In this document: positions 1 through 12,060 of the stretch, piece by piece | How positions within the stretch are numbered: position 1 is the first letter of the stretch | Layout of the letters: every line of letters begins with the position of its first letter | Assembly: GCA_964036665.1 (NCBI GenBank) | Contig: OZ038531.1 | Location: 12,338,168-12,402,167 of the forward strand | DNA from: Gordius sp. MW1 | Taxonomy: Eukaryota; Nematomorpha; Gordioida; Gordea; Gordiidae | DNA length: 64,000 nt | Direction of reading: 5' to 3' | Position numbers and translations under genes: made by a program | Notes under the pieces: generated by a model | The model's input: the letters and a program-made list of their open reading frames with translations, nothing else | The model's database searches: none | What the model was told of the DNA's origin: nothing

Positions 1-130
1 ATGCATCCGACGAAAGGTGTCGTTTTCAGACATGGTTTCTATGATCCCAAGTAAAAATTTATCAGAATCTGAAAACTATTACTTTGAAATCATAATCGCA
101 TAGAGCAGTTTTCAAAAATTAAGCACTCAC

Positions 131-157
131 GTTGCGATACAACAAACTAATCGCAAC
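131..157 (+). repeat. Conserved dyad GTTGCGAT-11-ATCGCAAC (first instance; once per satellite A monomer)
   Basis: Perfect 8-bp arms (131-138 and 150-157) around an 11-base loop. The arms are unchanged in most A monomers of both orientations, while the loop start varies (ACAAC, TCAAC, ATAAC, AAAAC). Isolated exceptions carry one arm mismatch, for example TTGCGAGAC near 32,717 and AATTGCAAC near 29,389. In B the corresponding arms are GCTGCGAT or GATGCGAT with ATAGCAAC or ATGGCAAC, which leaves two mismatches. It could be a site for a dimeric DNA-binding protein or a hairpin; no function is shown. Confidence 0.85.
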
Positions 158-253
158 AATAAAACGTTGTCTTTTGTCAAAATGATAGTTCTCGCAGCTT
201 AAAACCTCTTTTCAGAAGTCAATCGAGGATAATAGGATTCTCAAATTGGCTTA

Positions 254-263
254 CTTTTATATA
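254..263 (-). promoter_or_regulatory. TATA-box-like TATATAAAAG (first instance; recurs in most monomers)
   Basis: On the strand opposite to monomer direction, nearly every A monomer has AAAAAATATATAAAAGTAAG, which fits the eukaryotic TATA consensus TATAWAAR. Many B monomers instead have TATATAGAAG, a weaker fit. In so A+T-rich a sequence, a match is not proof of promoter activity. The point in its favour is that flanking positions drift while this word stays. I see no initiator or transcript evidence. Confidence 0.3.
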
Positions 264-539
264 TTTTTTTATGCTCTTTCACATAGAATCGAAAAAAATA
301 AATATTTTTACCACAAATTTTTCACATATTTTTCTTTGAACCGTATTAATCCGATGAAAGTTGTCGTTTTCAGACGTGGTTTCCATGATAAAAAGTAAAA
401 ATTTATCAGAATCAGAAAACTATTACTTTGAAATCATAATCGCATAAAGCAGTTTTCAAAAATTAAGCACTCACGTTGCGATACAACAAACTAATCGCAA
501 CAATAAAACGTTGTCTTTTGTCAAAATGATAGTTCTCGC

Positions 540-3500
540 AGCTTAAAACCTCTTTTCGGAAGTAAATCGAGGATAATAGGATTCTCAAATTGGCTTACTT
601 TTATATATTTTTTCATGCTCTTTTACATAAAATCGAAAAAAATAAATATTTTTACCTCAGAATTTTTCAAATATTTTTCTTTCTACCGTATGCATCCGAC
701 GAAAGTTGTCGTTTTCAGACGTGGTTTCCATGATAAAAAGTAAAAATTTATCAGAATCAGAAAACTATTACTTTGAAATCATAATCGCATAAAGCAGTTT
801 TCAAAAATTAAGCACTCACGTTGCGATTCAACAAACTAATCGCAACATAAAACGTTGTCTTTTGTCAAAATGATAGTTCTCGCAGCTTAAAACCTCTTTT
901 CAGAAGTCAATCGAGGATAATGGGATTCTCAAATTGGCTTACTTTTATATATTTTTTTATGCTCTTTCACATAGAATCGAAAAAAATAAATATTTTTACC
1001 TCAAATTTTTCACATATTTTTCTTTGAACCGTATTCATCCGATGAAAGTTGTCGTTTTCAGACGTGGTTTCCATGATAAAAAGTAAAAATTTATCAGAAT
1101 CAGAAAACTATTACTTTGAAATCATAATCGCATAGTGCATTTTTGAAAAATTAAGCACTCACGTTGCGATACAACAAACTAATCGCAACAATAAAACGAG
1201 GTCTTTTGTCAAAATGATAGTTCTCGCAGCTTAAAACCTCTTTTCGGAAGTAAATCGAGGATAATAGGATTCTCAAATTGGCTTACTTTTATATATTTTT
1301 TCATGCTCTTTCACATAGAATCGAAAAAAATAAATATTTTTACCTCAAAATTTTTCACATTTTTTCTTTCAACCGTATGCATCCGATGAAAGTTGTCGTT
1401 TTCAGACGTAATTTCGATGATAAAAAGTAAAAATTTATCAGAATCAGAAAACTATTACTTTAAAATCATGATCGCATAGTGCATTTTTGAAAAATTAAGC
1501 ACTCACGTTGCGATACAACAAACTAATCGCAACAATAAAACGTTGTCTTTTGTCAAAATGATAGTTCTCGCAGCTTAAAACCTCTTTTCGGAAGTAAATC
1601 GAGGATAATAGGATTCTCAAATTGGCTTACTTTTATATATTTTTTCATGCTCTTTTACATAAAATCGAAAAAAATAAATATTTTTACCTCAGAATTTTTC
1701 AAATATTTTTCTTTCTACCGTATGCATCCGACGAAAGGTGTCGTTTTCAGACATGGTTTCTATGATCCCAAGTAAAAATTTATCAGAATCTGAAAACTAT
1801 TACTTTGAAATCATGATCACATAATGCATTTTTGAAAAATTAAGCACTCACGTTGCGATACAACAAACTAATCGCAACAATAAAACGTTGTCTTTTGTCA
1901 AAATGATAGTTCTCGCAGCTTAAAACCTCTTTTCGGAAGTAAATCGAGGATAATAGGATTCTCAAATTGGCTTACTTTTATATATTTTTTCATGCTCTTT
2001 TACATAAAATCGAAAAAAATAAATATTTTTACCTCAGAATTTTTCAAATATTTTTCTTTCTACCGTATGCATCCGACGAAAGTTGTAGTTTTCAGACGTG
2101 GTTTCCATGATAAAAAGTAAAAATTTATCAGAATCAGAAAACTATTACTTTGAAATCATAATCGCATAAAGCAGTTTTCAAAAATTAAGCACTCACGTTG
2201 CGATTCAACAAACTAATCGCAACATAAAACGTTGTCTTTTGTCAAAATGATAGTTCTCGCAGCTTAAAACCTCTTTTCAGAAGTCAATCGAGGATAATGG
2301 GATTCTCAAATTGGCTTACTTTTATATATTTTTTTATGCTCTTTCACATAGAATCGAAAAAAATAAATATTTTTACCTCAAATTTTTCACATATTTTCTT
2401 TGAACCGTATTCATCCGATGAAAGTTGTCGTTTTCAGACGTGGTTTCCATGATAAAAAGTAAAAATTTATCAGAATCAGAAAACTATTACTTTGAAATCA
2501 TAATCGCATAGTGCATTTTTGAAAAATTAAGCACTCACGTTGCGATACAACAAACTAATCGCAACAATAAAACGTTGTCTTTTGTCAAAATGATAGTTCT
2601 CGCAGCTTAAAACCTCTTTTCGGAAGTAAATCGAGGATAATAGGATTCTCAAATTGGCTTACTTTTATATATTTTTTCATGCTCTTTTACATAAAATCGA
2701 AAAAAATAAATATTTTTACCTCAGAATTTTTCAAATATTTTTCTTTCTACCGTATGCATCCGACGAAAGGTGTCGTTTTCAGACATGGTTTCTATGATCC
2801 CAAGTAAAATTTTATCAGAATCTGAAAACTATTACTTTGAAATCATAATCGCATAGAGCAGTTTTCAAAAATTAAGCACTCACGATGCGATACAACAAAC
2901 TAATCGCAACAATAAAACGTTGTCTTTTGTCAAAATGATAGTTCTCGCAGCTTAAAACCTCTTTTCAGAAGTCAATCGAGGATAATAGGATTCTCAAATT
3001 GGCTTACTTTTATATATTTTTTCATGCTCTTTCACATAGAATCAAAAAAAATAAATATTTTTACCTCAAAATTTTTCACATATTTTTCTTTCAACCGTAT
3101 GCATCCGATGAAAGTTGTCGTTTTCAGACGTGGTTTTGATGATAAAAAGTAAAAATTTATCAGAATCAGAAAACTATTACTTTGAAATCATAATCGCATA
3201 GAGCAGTTTTCAAAAATTAAGCACTCACGTTGCGATACAACAAACTAATCGCAACAATAAAACGTTGTCTTTTGTCAAAATGATAGTTCTCGCAGCTTAA
3301 AACCTCTTTTCGGAAGTAAATCGAGGATAATAGGATTCTCAAATTGGCTTACTTTTATATATTTTTTTATGCTCTTTTACATAGAATCGAAAAAAATAAA
3401 TATTTTACCTCTAAATTTTTCACATATTTTTCTTTAAACCGTATTCATCCGATGAAAGTTGTCGTTTTCAGACGTGGTTTCCATGATAAAAAGGAAAAAT

Positions 3501-5190
3501 TTATCAGAATCAGAAAACTATTACTTTGAAATCATAATCGCATAGGGCAGTTTTTAAAAATTAAGCACTCACGTTGCGATACAACAAACTAATCGCAACA
3601 ATAAAACGTTGTCTTTTGTCAAAATGATAGTTCTCGCAGCTTAAAACCTCTTTTCGGAAGTAAATCGAGGATAATAGGATTCTCAAATTGGCTTACTTTT
3701 ATATATTTTTTCATGCTCTTTCACATAGAATCGAAAAAAATAAATATTTTTACCTCAAAATTTTTCACATTTTTTCTTTCAACCGTATGCATCCGATGAA
3801 AGTTGTCGTTTTCAGACGTGGTTTCGATGATAAAAAGTAAAAATTTATCAGAATCAGAAAACTATTACTTTAAAATCATGATCGCATAGTGCATTTTTGA
3901 AAAATTAAGCACTCACGTTGCGATACAACAAACTAATCGCAACAATAAAACGTTGTCTTTTGTCAAAATGATAGTTCTCGCAGCTTAAAACCTCTTTTCG
4001 GAAGTAAATCGAGGATAATAGGATTCTCAAATTGGCTTACTTTTATATATTTTTTCATGCTCTTTTACATAAAATCGAAAAAAATAAATATTTTTACCTC
4101 AGAATTTTTCAAATATTTTTCTTTCTACCGTATGCATCCGACGAAAGGTGTCGTTTTCAGACATGGTTTCTATGATCCCAAGTAAAAATTTATCAGAATC
4201 TGAAAACTATTACTTTGAAATCATGATCACATAATGCATTTTTGAAAAATTAAGCACTCACTTTGCGATACAACAAACTAATCGCAACAATAAATTGTTG
4301 TCTTTTGTCAAAATGATAGTTCTCGCAGCTTAAAACCTCTTTTCGGAAGTAAATCGAGGATAATAGGATTCTCAAATTGGCTTACTTTTATATATTTTTT
4401 CATGCTCTTTTACATAAAATCGAAAAAAATAAATATTTTTACCTCAGAATTTTTCAAATATTTTTCTTTCTACCGTATGCATCCGACGAAAGTTGTCGTT
4501 TTCAGACGTGGTTTCCATGATAAAAAGTAAAAATTTATCAGAATCAGAAAACTATTACTTTGAAATCATAATCGCATAAAGCAGTTTTCAAAAATTAAGC
4601 ACTCACGTTGCGATTCAACAAACTAATCGCAACATAAAACGTTGTCTTTTGTCAAAATGATAGTTCTCGCAGCTTAAAACCTCTTTTCAGAAGTCAATCG
4701 AGGATAATGGGATTCTCAAATTGGCTTACTTTTATATATTTTTTTATGCTCTTTCACATAGAATCGAAAAAAATAAATATTTTTACCTCAAATTTTTCAC
4801 ATATTTTTCTTTGAACCGTATTCATCCGATGAAAGTTGTCGTTTTCAGACGTGGTTTCCATGATAAAAAGTAAAAATTTATCAGAATCAGAAAACTATTA
4901 CTTTGAAATCATAATCGCATAGTGCATTTTTGAAAAATTAAGCACTCACGTTGCGATACAACAAACTAATCGCAACAATAAAACGTTGTCTTTTGTCAAA
5001 ATGATAGTTCTCGCAGCTTAAAACCTCTTTTCGGAAGTAAATCGAGGATAATAGGATTCTCAAATTGGCTTACTTTTATATATTTTTTCATGCTCTTTCA
5101 CATAGAATCGAAAAAAATAAATATTTTTACCTCAAAATTTTTCACATTTTTTCTTTCAACCGTATGCATCCGATGAAAGTTGTCGTTTTC
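540..5190 (+). repeat. Segmental copy 1 of a ~4.65 kb satellite A block (partner 9,294 bp downstream)
   Basis: The order of variant monomers here matches 9,835-14,480 at a constant offset of 9,294-9,295 bp (27 monomers). Anchors include AAAACGAGGTC at 1,193 and 10,487, AAAGGTGTCG at 1,734 and 11,028, the rare AAGTAAAATTTTATC at 2,803 and 12,098, and the AAAAAGGAAAAATTT monomer near 3,490 and 12,785. The match is lost at the left near 540 and at the right near 5,190, where one copy has ACGTAATTTCGATG and the other ACGTGGTTTCGATG. Boundaries were judged by eye and may be off by tens of bases. Confidence 0.75.
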
Positions 5191-8100
5191 AGACGTAATT
5201 TCGATGATAAAAAGTAAAAATTTATCAGAATCAGAAAACTATTACTTTAAAATCATGATCGCATAGTGCATTTTTGAAAAATTAAGCACTCACGTTGCGA
5301 TACAACAAACTAATCGCAACAATAAAACGTTGTCTTTTGTCAAAATGATAGTTCTCGCAGCTTTAAACCTCTTTTCGGAAGTAAATCGAGGATAATAGGA
5401 TTCTCAAATTGGCTTACTTTTATATATTTTTTCATGCTCTTTTACATAAAATCGAAAAAAATAAATATTTTTACCTCAGAATTTTTCAAATATTTTTCTT
5501 TCTACCGTATGCATCCGACGAAAGGTGTCGTTTTCAGACATGGTTTCTATGATCCCAAGTAAAAATTTATCAGAATCTGAAAACTATTACTTTGAAATCA
5601 TGATCACATAATGCATTTTTGAAAAATTAAGCACTCACGTTGCGATACAACAAACTAATCGCAACAATAAAACGTTGTCTTTTGTCAAAATGATAGTTCT
5701 CGCAGCTTAAAACCTCTTTTCGGAAGTAAATCGAGGATAATAGGATTCTCAAATTGGCTTACTTTTATATATTTTTTCATGCTCTTTTACATAAAATCGA
5801 AAAAAATAAATATTTTTACCTCAGAATTTTTCAAATATTTTTCTTTCTACCGTATGCATCCGACGAAAGTTGTCGTTTTCAGACGTGGTTTCCATGATAA
5901 AAAGTAAAAATTTATCAGAATCAGAAAACTATTACTTTGAAATCATAATCGCATAAAGCAGTTTTCAAAAATTAAGCACTCACGTTGCGATTCAACAAAC
6001 TAATCGCAACATAAAACGTTGTCTTTTGTCAAAATGATAGTTCTCGCAGCTTAAAACCTCTTTTCAGAAGTCAATCGAGGATAATGGGATTCTCAAATTG
6101 GCTTACTTTTATATATTTTTTTATGCTCTTTCACATAGAATCGAAAAAAATAAATATTTTTACCTCAAATTTTTCACATATTTTTCTTTGAACCGTATTC
6201 ATCCGATGAAAGTTGTCGTTTTCAGACGTGGTTTCCATGATAAAAAAGTAAAAATTTATCAGAATCAGAAAACTATTACTTTGAAACATAATCGCATAGT
6301 GCATTTTTGAAAAATTAAGCACTCACGTTGCGATACAACAAACTAATCGCAACAATAAAACGTTGTCTTTTGTCAAAATGATAGTTCTCGCAGCTTAAAA
6401 CCTCTTTTCGGAAGTAAATCGAGGATAATAGGATTCTCAAATTGGCTTACTTTTATATATTTTTTCATGCTCTTTCACATAGAATCGAAAAAAATAAATA
6501 TTTTTACCTCAAAATTTTTCACATTTTTTCTTTCAACCGTATGCATCCGATGAAAGTTGTAGTTTTCAGACGTAATTTCGATGATAAAAAGTAAAAATTT
6601 ATCAGAATCAGAAAACTATTACTTTAAAATCATGATCGCATAGTGCATTTTTGAAAAATTAAGCACTCACGTTGCGATACAACAAACTAATCGCAACAAT
6701 AAAACGTTGTCTTTTGTCAAAATGATAGTTCTCGCAGCTTAAAACCTCTTTTCGGAAGTAAATCGAGGATAATAGGATTCTCAAATTGGCTTACTTTTAT
6801 ATATTTTTTCATGCTCTTTTACATAAAATCGAAAAAAATAAATATTTTTACCTCAGAATTTTTCAAATATTTTTCTTTCTACCGTATGCATCCGACGAAA
6901 GGTGTCGTTTTCAGACATGGTTTCTATGATCCCAAGTAAAAATTTATCAGAATCTGAAAACTATTACTTTGAAATCATGATCACATAATGCATTTTTGAA
7001 AAATTAAGCACTCACGTTGCGATACAACAAACTAATCGCAACAATAAAACGTTGTCTTTTGTCAAAATGATAGTTCTCGCAGCTTAAAACCTCTTTTCGG
7101 AAGTAAATCGAGGATAATAGGATTCTCAAATTGGCTTACTTTTATATATTTTTTCATGCTCTTTTACATAAAATCGAAAAAAATAAATATTTTTACCTCA
7201 GAATTTCTCAAATATTTTTCTTTCTACCGTATGCATCCGACGAAAGTTGTCGTTTTCAGACGTGGTTTCCATGATAAAAAGTAAAAATTTATCAGAATCA
7301 GAAAACTATTACTTTGAAATCATAATCGCATAAAGCAGTTTTCAAAAATTAAGCACTCACGTTGCGATTCAACAAACTAATCGCAACATAAAACGTTGTC
7401 TTTTGTCAAAATGATAGTTCTCGCAGCTTAAAACCTCTTTTCAGAAGTCAATCGAGGATAATGGGATTCTCAAATTGGCTTACTTTTAAATATTTTTTTA
7501 TGCTCTTTCACATAGAATCGAAAAAAATAAATATTTTTACCTCAAATTTTTCACATATTTTTCTTTGAACCGTATTCATCCGATGAAAGTTGTCGTTTTC
7601 AGACGTGGTTTCCATGATAAAAAGTAAAAATTTATCAGAATCAGAAAACTATTACTTTGAAATCATAATCGCATAGTGCATTTTTGAAAAATTAAGCACT
7701 CACGTTGCGATACAACAAACTAATCGCAACAATAAAACGTTGTCTTTTGTCAAAATGATAGTTCTCGCAGCTTAAAACCTCTTTTCGGAAGTAAATCGAG
7801 GATAATAGGATTCTCAAATTGGCTTACTTTTATATATTTTTTCATGCTCTTTCACATAGAATCGAAAAAAATAAATATTTTTACCTCAAAATTTTTCACA
7901 TTTTTTCTTTCAACCGTATGCATCCGATGAAAGTTGTCGTTTTCAGACGTAATTTCGATGATAAAAAGTAAAAATTTATCAGAATCAGAAAACTATTACT
8001 TTAAAATCATGATCGCATAGTGCATTTTTGAAAAATTAAGCACTCACGTTGCGATACAACAAACTAATCGCAACAATAAAACGTTGTCTTTTGTCAAAAT

Positions 8101-11100
8101 GATAGTTCTCGCAGCTTAAAACCTCTTTTCGGAAGTAAATCGAGGATAATAGGATTCTCAAATTGGCTTACTTTTATATATTTTTTCATGCTCTTTTACA
8201 TAAAATCGAAAAAAATAAATAATTTTACCTCAGAATTTTTCAAATATTTTTCTTTCTACCGTATGCATCCGACGAAAGGTGTCGTTTTCAGACATGGTTT
8301 CTATGATCCCAAGTAAAAATTTATCAGAATCTGAAAACTATTACTTTGAAATCATGATCACATAATGCATTTTTGAAAAATTAAGCACTCACGTTGCGAT
8401 ACAACAAACTAATCGCAACAATAAAACGTTGTCTTTTGTCAAAATGATAGTTCTCGCAGCTTAAAACCTCTTTTCGGAAGTAAATCGAGGATAATAGGAT
8501 TCTCAAATTGGCTTACTTTTATATATTTTTTCATGCTCTTTTACATAAAATCGAAAAAAATAAATATTTTTACCTCAGAATTTTTCAAATATTTTTCTTT
8601 CTACCGTATGCATCCGACGAAAGTTGTCGTTTTCAGACGTGGTTTCCATGATAAAAAGTAAAAATTTATCAGAATCAGAAAACTATTACTTTGAATCATA
8701 ATCGCATAAAGCAGTTTTCAAAAATTAAGCACTCACGTTGCGATTCAACAAACTAATCGCAACATAAAACGTTGTCTTTTGTCAAAATGATAGTTCTCGC
8801 AGCTTAAAACCTCTTTTCAGAAGTCAATCGAGGATAATGGGATTCTCAAATTGGCTTACTTTTATATATTTTTTTATGCTCTTTCACATAGAATCGAAAA
8901 AAATAAATATTTTTACCTCAAATTTTTCACATATTTTTCTTTGAACCGTATTCATCCGATGAAAGTTGTCGTTTTCAGACGTGGTTTCCATGATAAAAAG
9001 TAAAAATTTATCAGAATCAGAAAACTATTACTTTGAAATCATAATCGCATAGTGCATTTTTGAAAAATTAAGCACTCACGTTGCGATACAACAAACTAAT
9101 CGCAACAATAAAACGAGGTCTTTTGTCAAAATGATAGTTCTCGCAGCTTAAAACCTCTTTTCGGAAGTAAATCGAGGATAATAGGATTCTCAAATTGGCT
9201 TACTTTTATATATTTTTTCATGCTCTTTCACATAGAATCGAAAAAAATAAATATTTTTACCTCAAAATTTTTCACATTTTTTCTTTCAACCGTATGCATC
9301 CGATGAAAGTTGTCGTTTTCAGACGTAATTTCGATGATAAAAAGTAAAAATTTATCAGAATCAGAAAACTATTACTTTAAAATCATGATCGCATAGTGCA
9401 TTTTTGAAAAATTAAGCACTCACGTTGCGATACAACAAACTAATCGCAACAATAAAACGTTGTCTTTTGTCAAAATGATAGTTCTCGCAGCTTAAAACCT
9501 CTTTTCGGAAGTAAATCGAGGATAATAGGATTCTCAAATTGGCTTACTTTTATATATTTTTTCATGCTCTTTTACATAAAATCGAAAAAAATAAATAATT
9601 TTACCTCAGAATTTTTCAAATATTTTTCTTTCTACCGTATGCATCCGACGAAAGGTGTCGTTTTCAGACATGGTTTCTATGATCCCAAGTAAAAATTTAT
9701 CAGAATCTGAAAACTATTACTTTGAAATCATGATCACATAATGCATTTTTGAAAAATTAAGCACTCACGTTGCGATACAACAAACTAATCGCAACAATAA
9801 AACGTTGTCTTTTGTCAAAATGATAGTTCTCGCAGCTTAAAACCTCTTTTCGGAAGTAAATCGAGGATAATAGGATTCTCAAATTGGCTTACTTTTATAT
9901 ATTTTTTCATGCTCTTTTACATAAAATCGAAAAAAATAAATATTTTTACCTCAGAATTTTTCAAATATTTTTCTTTCTACCGTATGCATCCGACGAAAGT
10001 TGTCGTTTTCAGACGTGGTTTCCATGATAAAAAGTAAAAATTTATCAGAATCAGAAAACTATTACTTTGAAATCATAATCGCATAAAGCAGTTTTCAAAA
10101 ATTAAGCACTCACGTTGCGATTCAACAAACTAATCGCAACATAAAACGTTGTCTTTTGTCAAAATGATAGTTCTCGCAGCTTAAAACCTCTTTTCAGAAG
10201 TCAATCGAGGATAATGGGATTCTCAAATTGGCTTACTTTTATATATTTTTTTATGCTCTTTCACATAGAATCGAAAAAAATAAATATTTTTACCTCAAAT
10301 TTTTCACATATTTTTCTTTGAACCGTATTCATCCGATGAAAGTTGTCGTTTTCAGACGTGGTTTCCATGATAAAAAGTAAAAATTTATCAGAATCAGAAA
10401 ACTATTACTTTGAAATCATAATCGCATAGTGCATTTTTGAAAAATTAAGCACTCACGTTGCGATACAACAAACTAATCGCAACAATAAAACGAGGTCTTT
10501 TGTCAAAATGATAGTTCTCGCAGCTTAAAACCTCTTTTCGGAAGTAAATCGAGGATAATAGGATTCTCAAATTGGCTTACTTTTATATATTTTTTCATGC
10601 TCTTTCACATAGAATCGAAAAAAATAAATATTTTTACCTCAAAATTTTTCACATTTTTTCTTTCAACCGTATGCATCCGATGAAAGTTGTCGTTTTCAGA
10701 CGTAATTTCGATGATAAAAAGTAAAAATTTATCAGAATCAGAAAACTATTACTTTAAAATCATGATCGCATAGTGCATTTTTGAAAAATTAAGCACTCAC
10801 GTTGCGATACAACAAACTAATCGCAACAATAAAACGTTGTCTTTTGTCAAAATGATAGTTCTCGCAGCTTAAAACCTCTTTTCGGAAGTAAATCGAGGAT
10901 AATAGGATTCTCAAATTGGCTTACTTTTATATATTTTTTCATGCTCTTTTACATAAAATCGAAAAAAATAAATATTTTTACCTCAGAATTTTTCAAATAT
11001 TTTTCTTTCTACCGTATGCATCCGACGAAAGGTGTCGTTTTCAGACATGGTTTCTATGATCCCAAGTAAAAATTTATCAGAATCTGAAAACTATTACTTT

Positions 11101-12060
11101 GAAATCATGATCACATAATGCATTTTTGAAAAATTAAGCACTCACGTTGCGATACAACAAACTAATCGCAACAATAAAACGTTGTCTTTTGTCAAAATGA
11201 TAGTTCTCGCAGCTTAAAACCTCTTTTCGGAAGTAAATCGAGGATAATAGGATTCTCAAATTGGCTTACTTTTATATATTTTTTCATGCTCTTTTACATA
11301 AAATCGAAAAAAATAAATATTTTTACCTCAGAATTTTTCAAATATTTTTCTTTCTACCGTATGCATCCGACGAAAGTTGTCGTTTTCAGACGTGGTTTCC
11401 ATGATAAAAAGTAAAAATTTATCAGAATCAGAAAACTATTACTTTGAAATCATAATCGCATAAAGCAGTTTTCAAAAATTAAGCACTCACGTTGCGATTC
11501 AACAAACTAATCGCAACATAAAACGTTGTCTTTTGTCAAAATGATAGTTCTCGCAGCTTAAAACCTCTTTTCAGAAGTCAATCGAGGATAATGGGATTCT
11601 CAAATTGGCTTACTTTTATATATTTTTTTATGCTCTTTCACATAGAATCGAAAAAAATAAATATTTTTACCTCAAATTTTTCACATATTTTTCTTTGAAC
11701 CGTATTCATCCGATGAAAGTTGTCGTTTTCAGACGTGGTTTCCATGATCAAAAGTAAAAATTTATCAGAATCAGAAAACTATTACTTTGAAATCATAATC
11801 GCATAGTGCATTTTTGAAAAATTAAGCACTCACGTTGCGATACAACAAACTAATCGCAACAATAAAACGTTGTCTTTTGTCAAAATGATAGTTCTCGCAG
11901 CTTAAAACCTCTTTTCGGAAGTAAATCGAGGATAATAGGATTCTCAAATTGGCTTACTTTTATATATTTTTTCATGCTCTTTTACATAAAATCGAAAAAA
12001 ATAAATATTTTTACCTCAGAATTTTTCAAATATTTTTCTTTCTACCGTATGCATCCGACG
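4144..12060 (+). repeat. 4-mer higher-order repeat of satellite A, period 1,377 bp
   Basis: Four distinguishable monomers repeat in fixed order: m1 (GACGAAAGGTGTCG, ACATGGTTTCTATGATCCC, GATCACATAATGC), m2 (GCGATTCAAC, CAACATAAAACG, GAGGATAATGGG), m3 (GTGGTTTCCATGATAAAAAG with GCATAGTGC) and m4 (ACGTAATTTCGATG). The m1 anchor AAAGGTGTCG falls at 4,144, 5,521, 6,898, 8,275, 9,651 and 11,028, giving steps of 1,377, 1,377, 1,377, 1,376 and 1,377. That is five full units plus an m1-m2-m3 partial. The m4 anchor ACGTAATTTCG gives the same spacing. Copies differ by only a few bases each, so the amplification is recent relative to the ~10-20% divergence among m1 to m4. Confidence 0.92.

Noticed and set aside
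281-310. AATAAA polyadenylation-like words in GAAAAAAATAAATATTTT
   Set aside because: Expected by chance in such A-rich sequence, with no associated transcript unit.
701-1050. Possible CENP-B box in the TTTTCGGAAGTAAATCGAGG region
   Set aside because: The core pattern TTCGnnnnAnnCGGG is not met in A (TTCGGAAGTAAATCGA) or in B (TTCGGGAGTCAATCGA).
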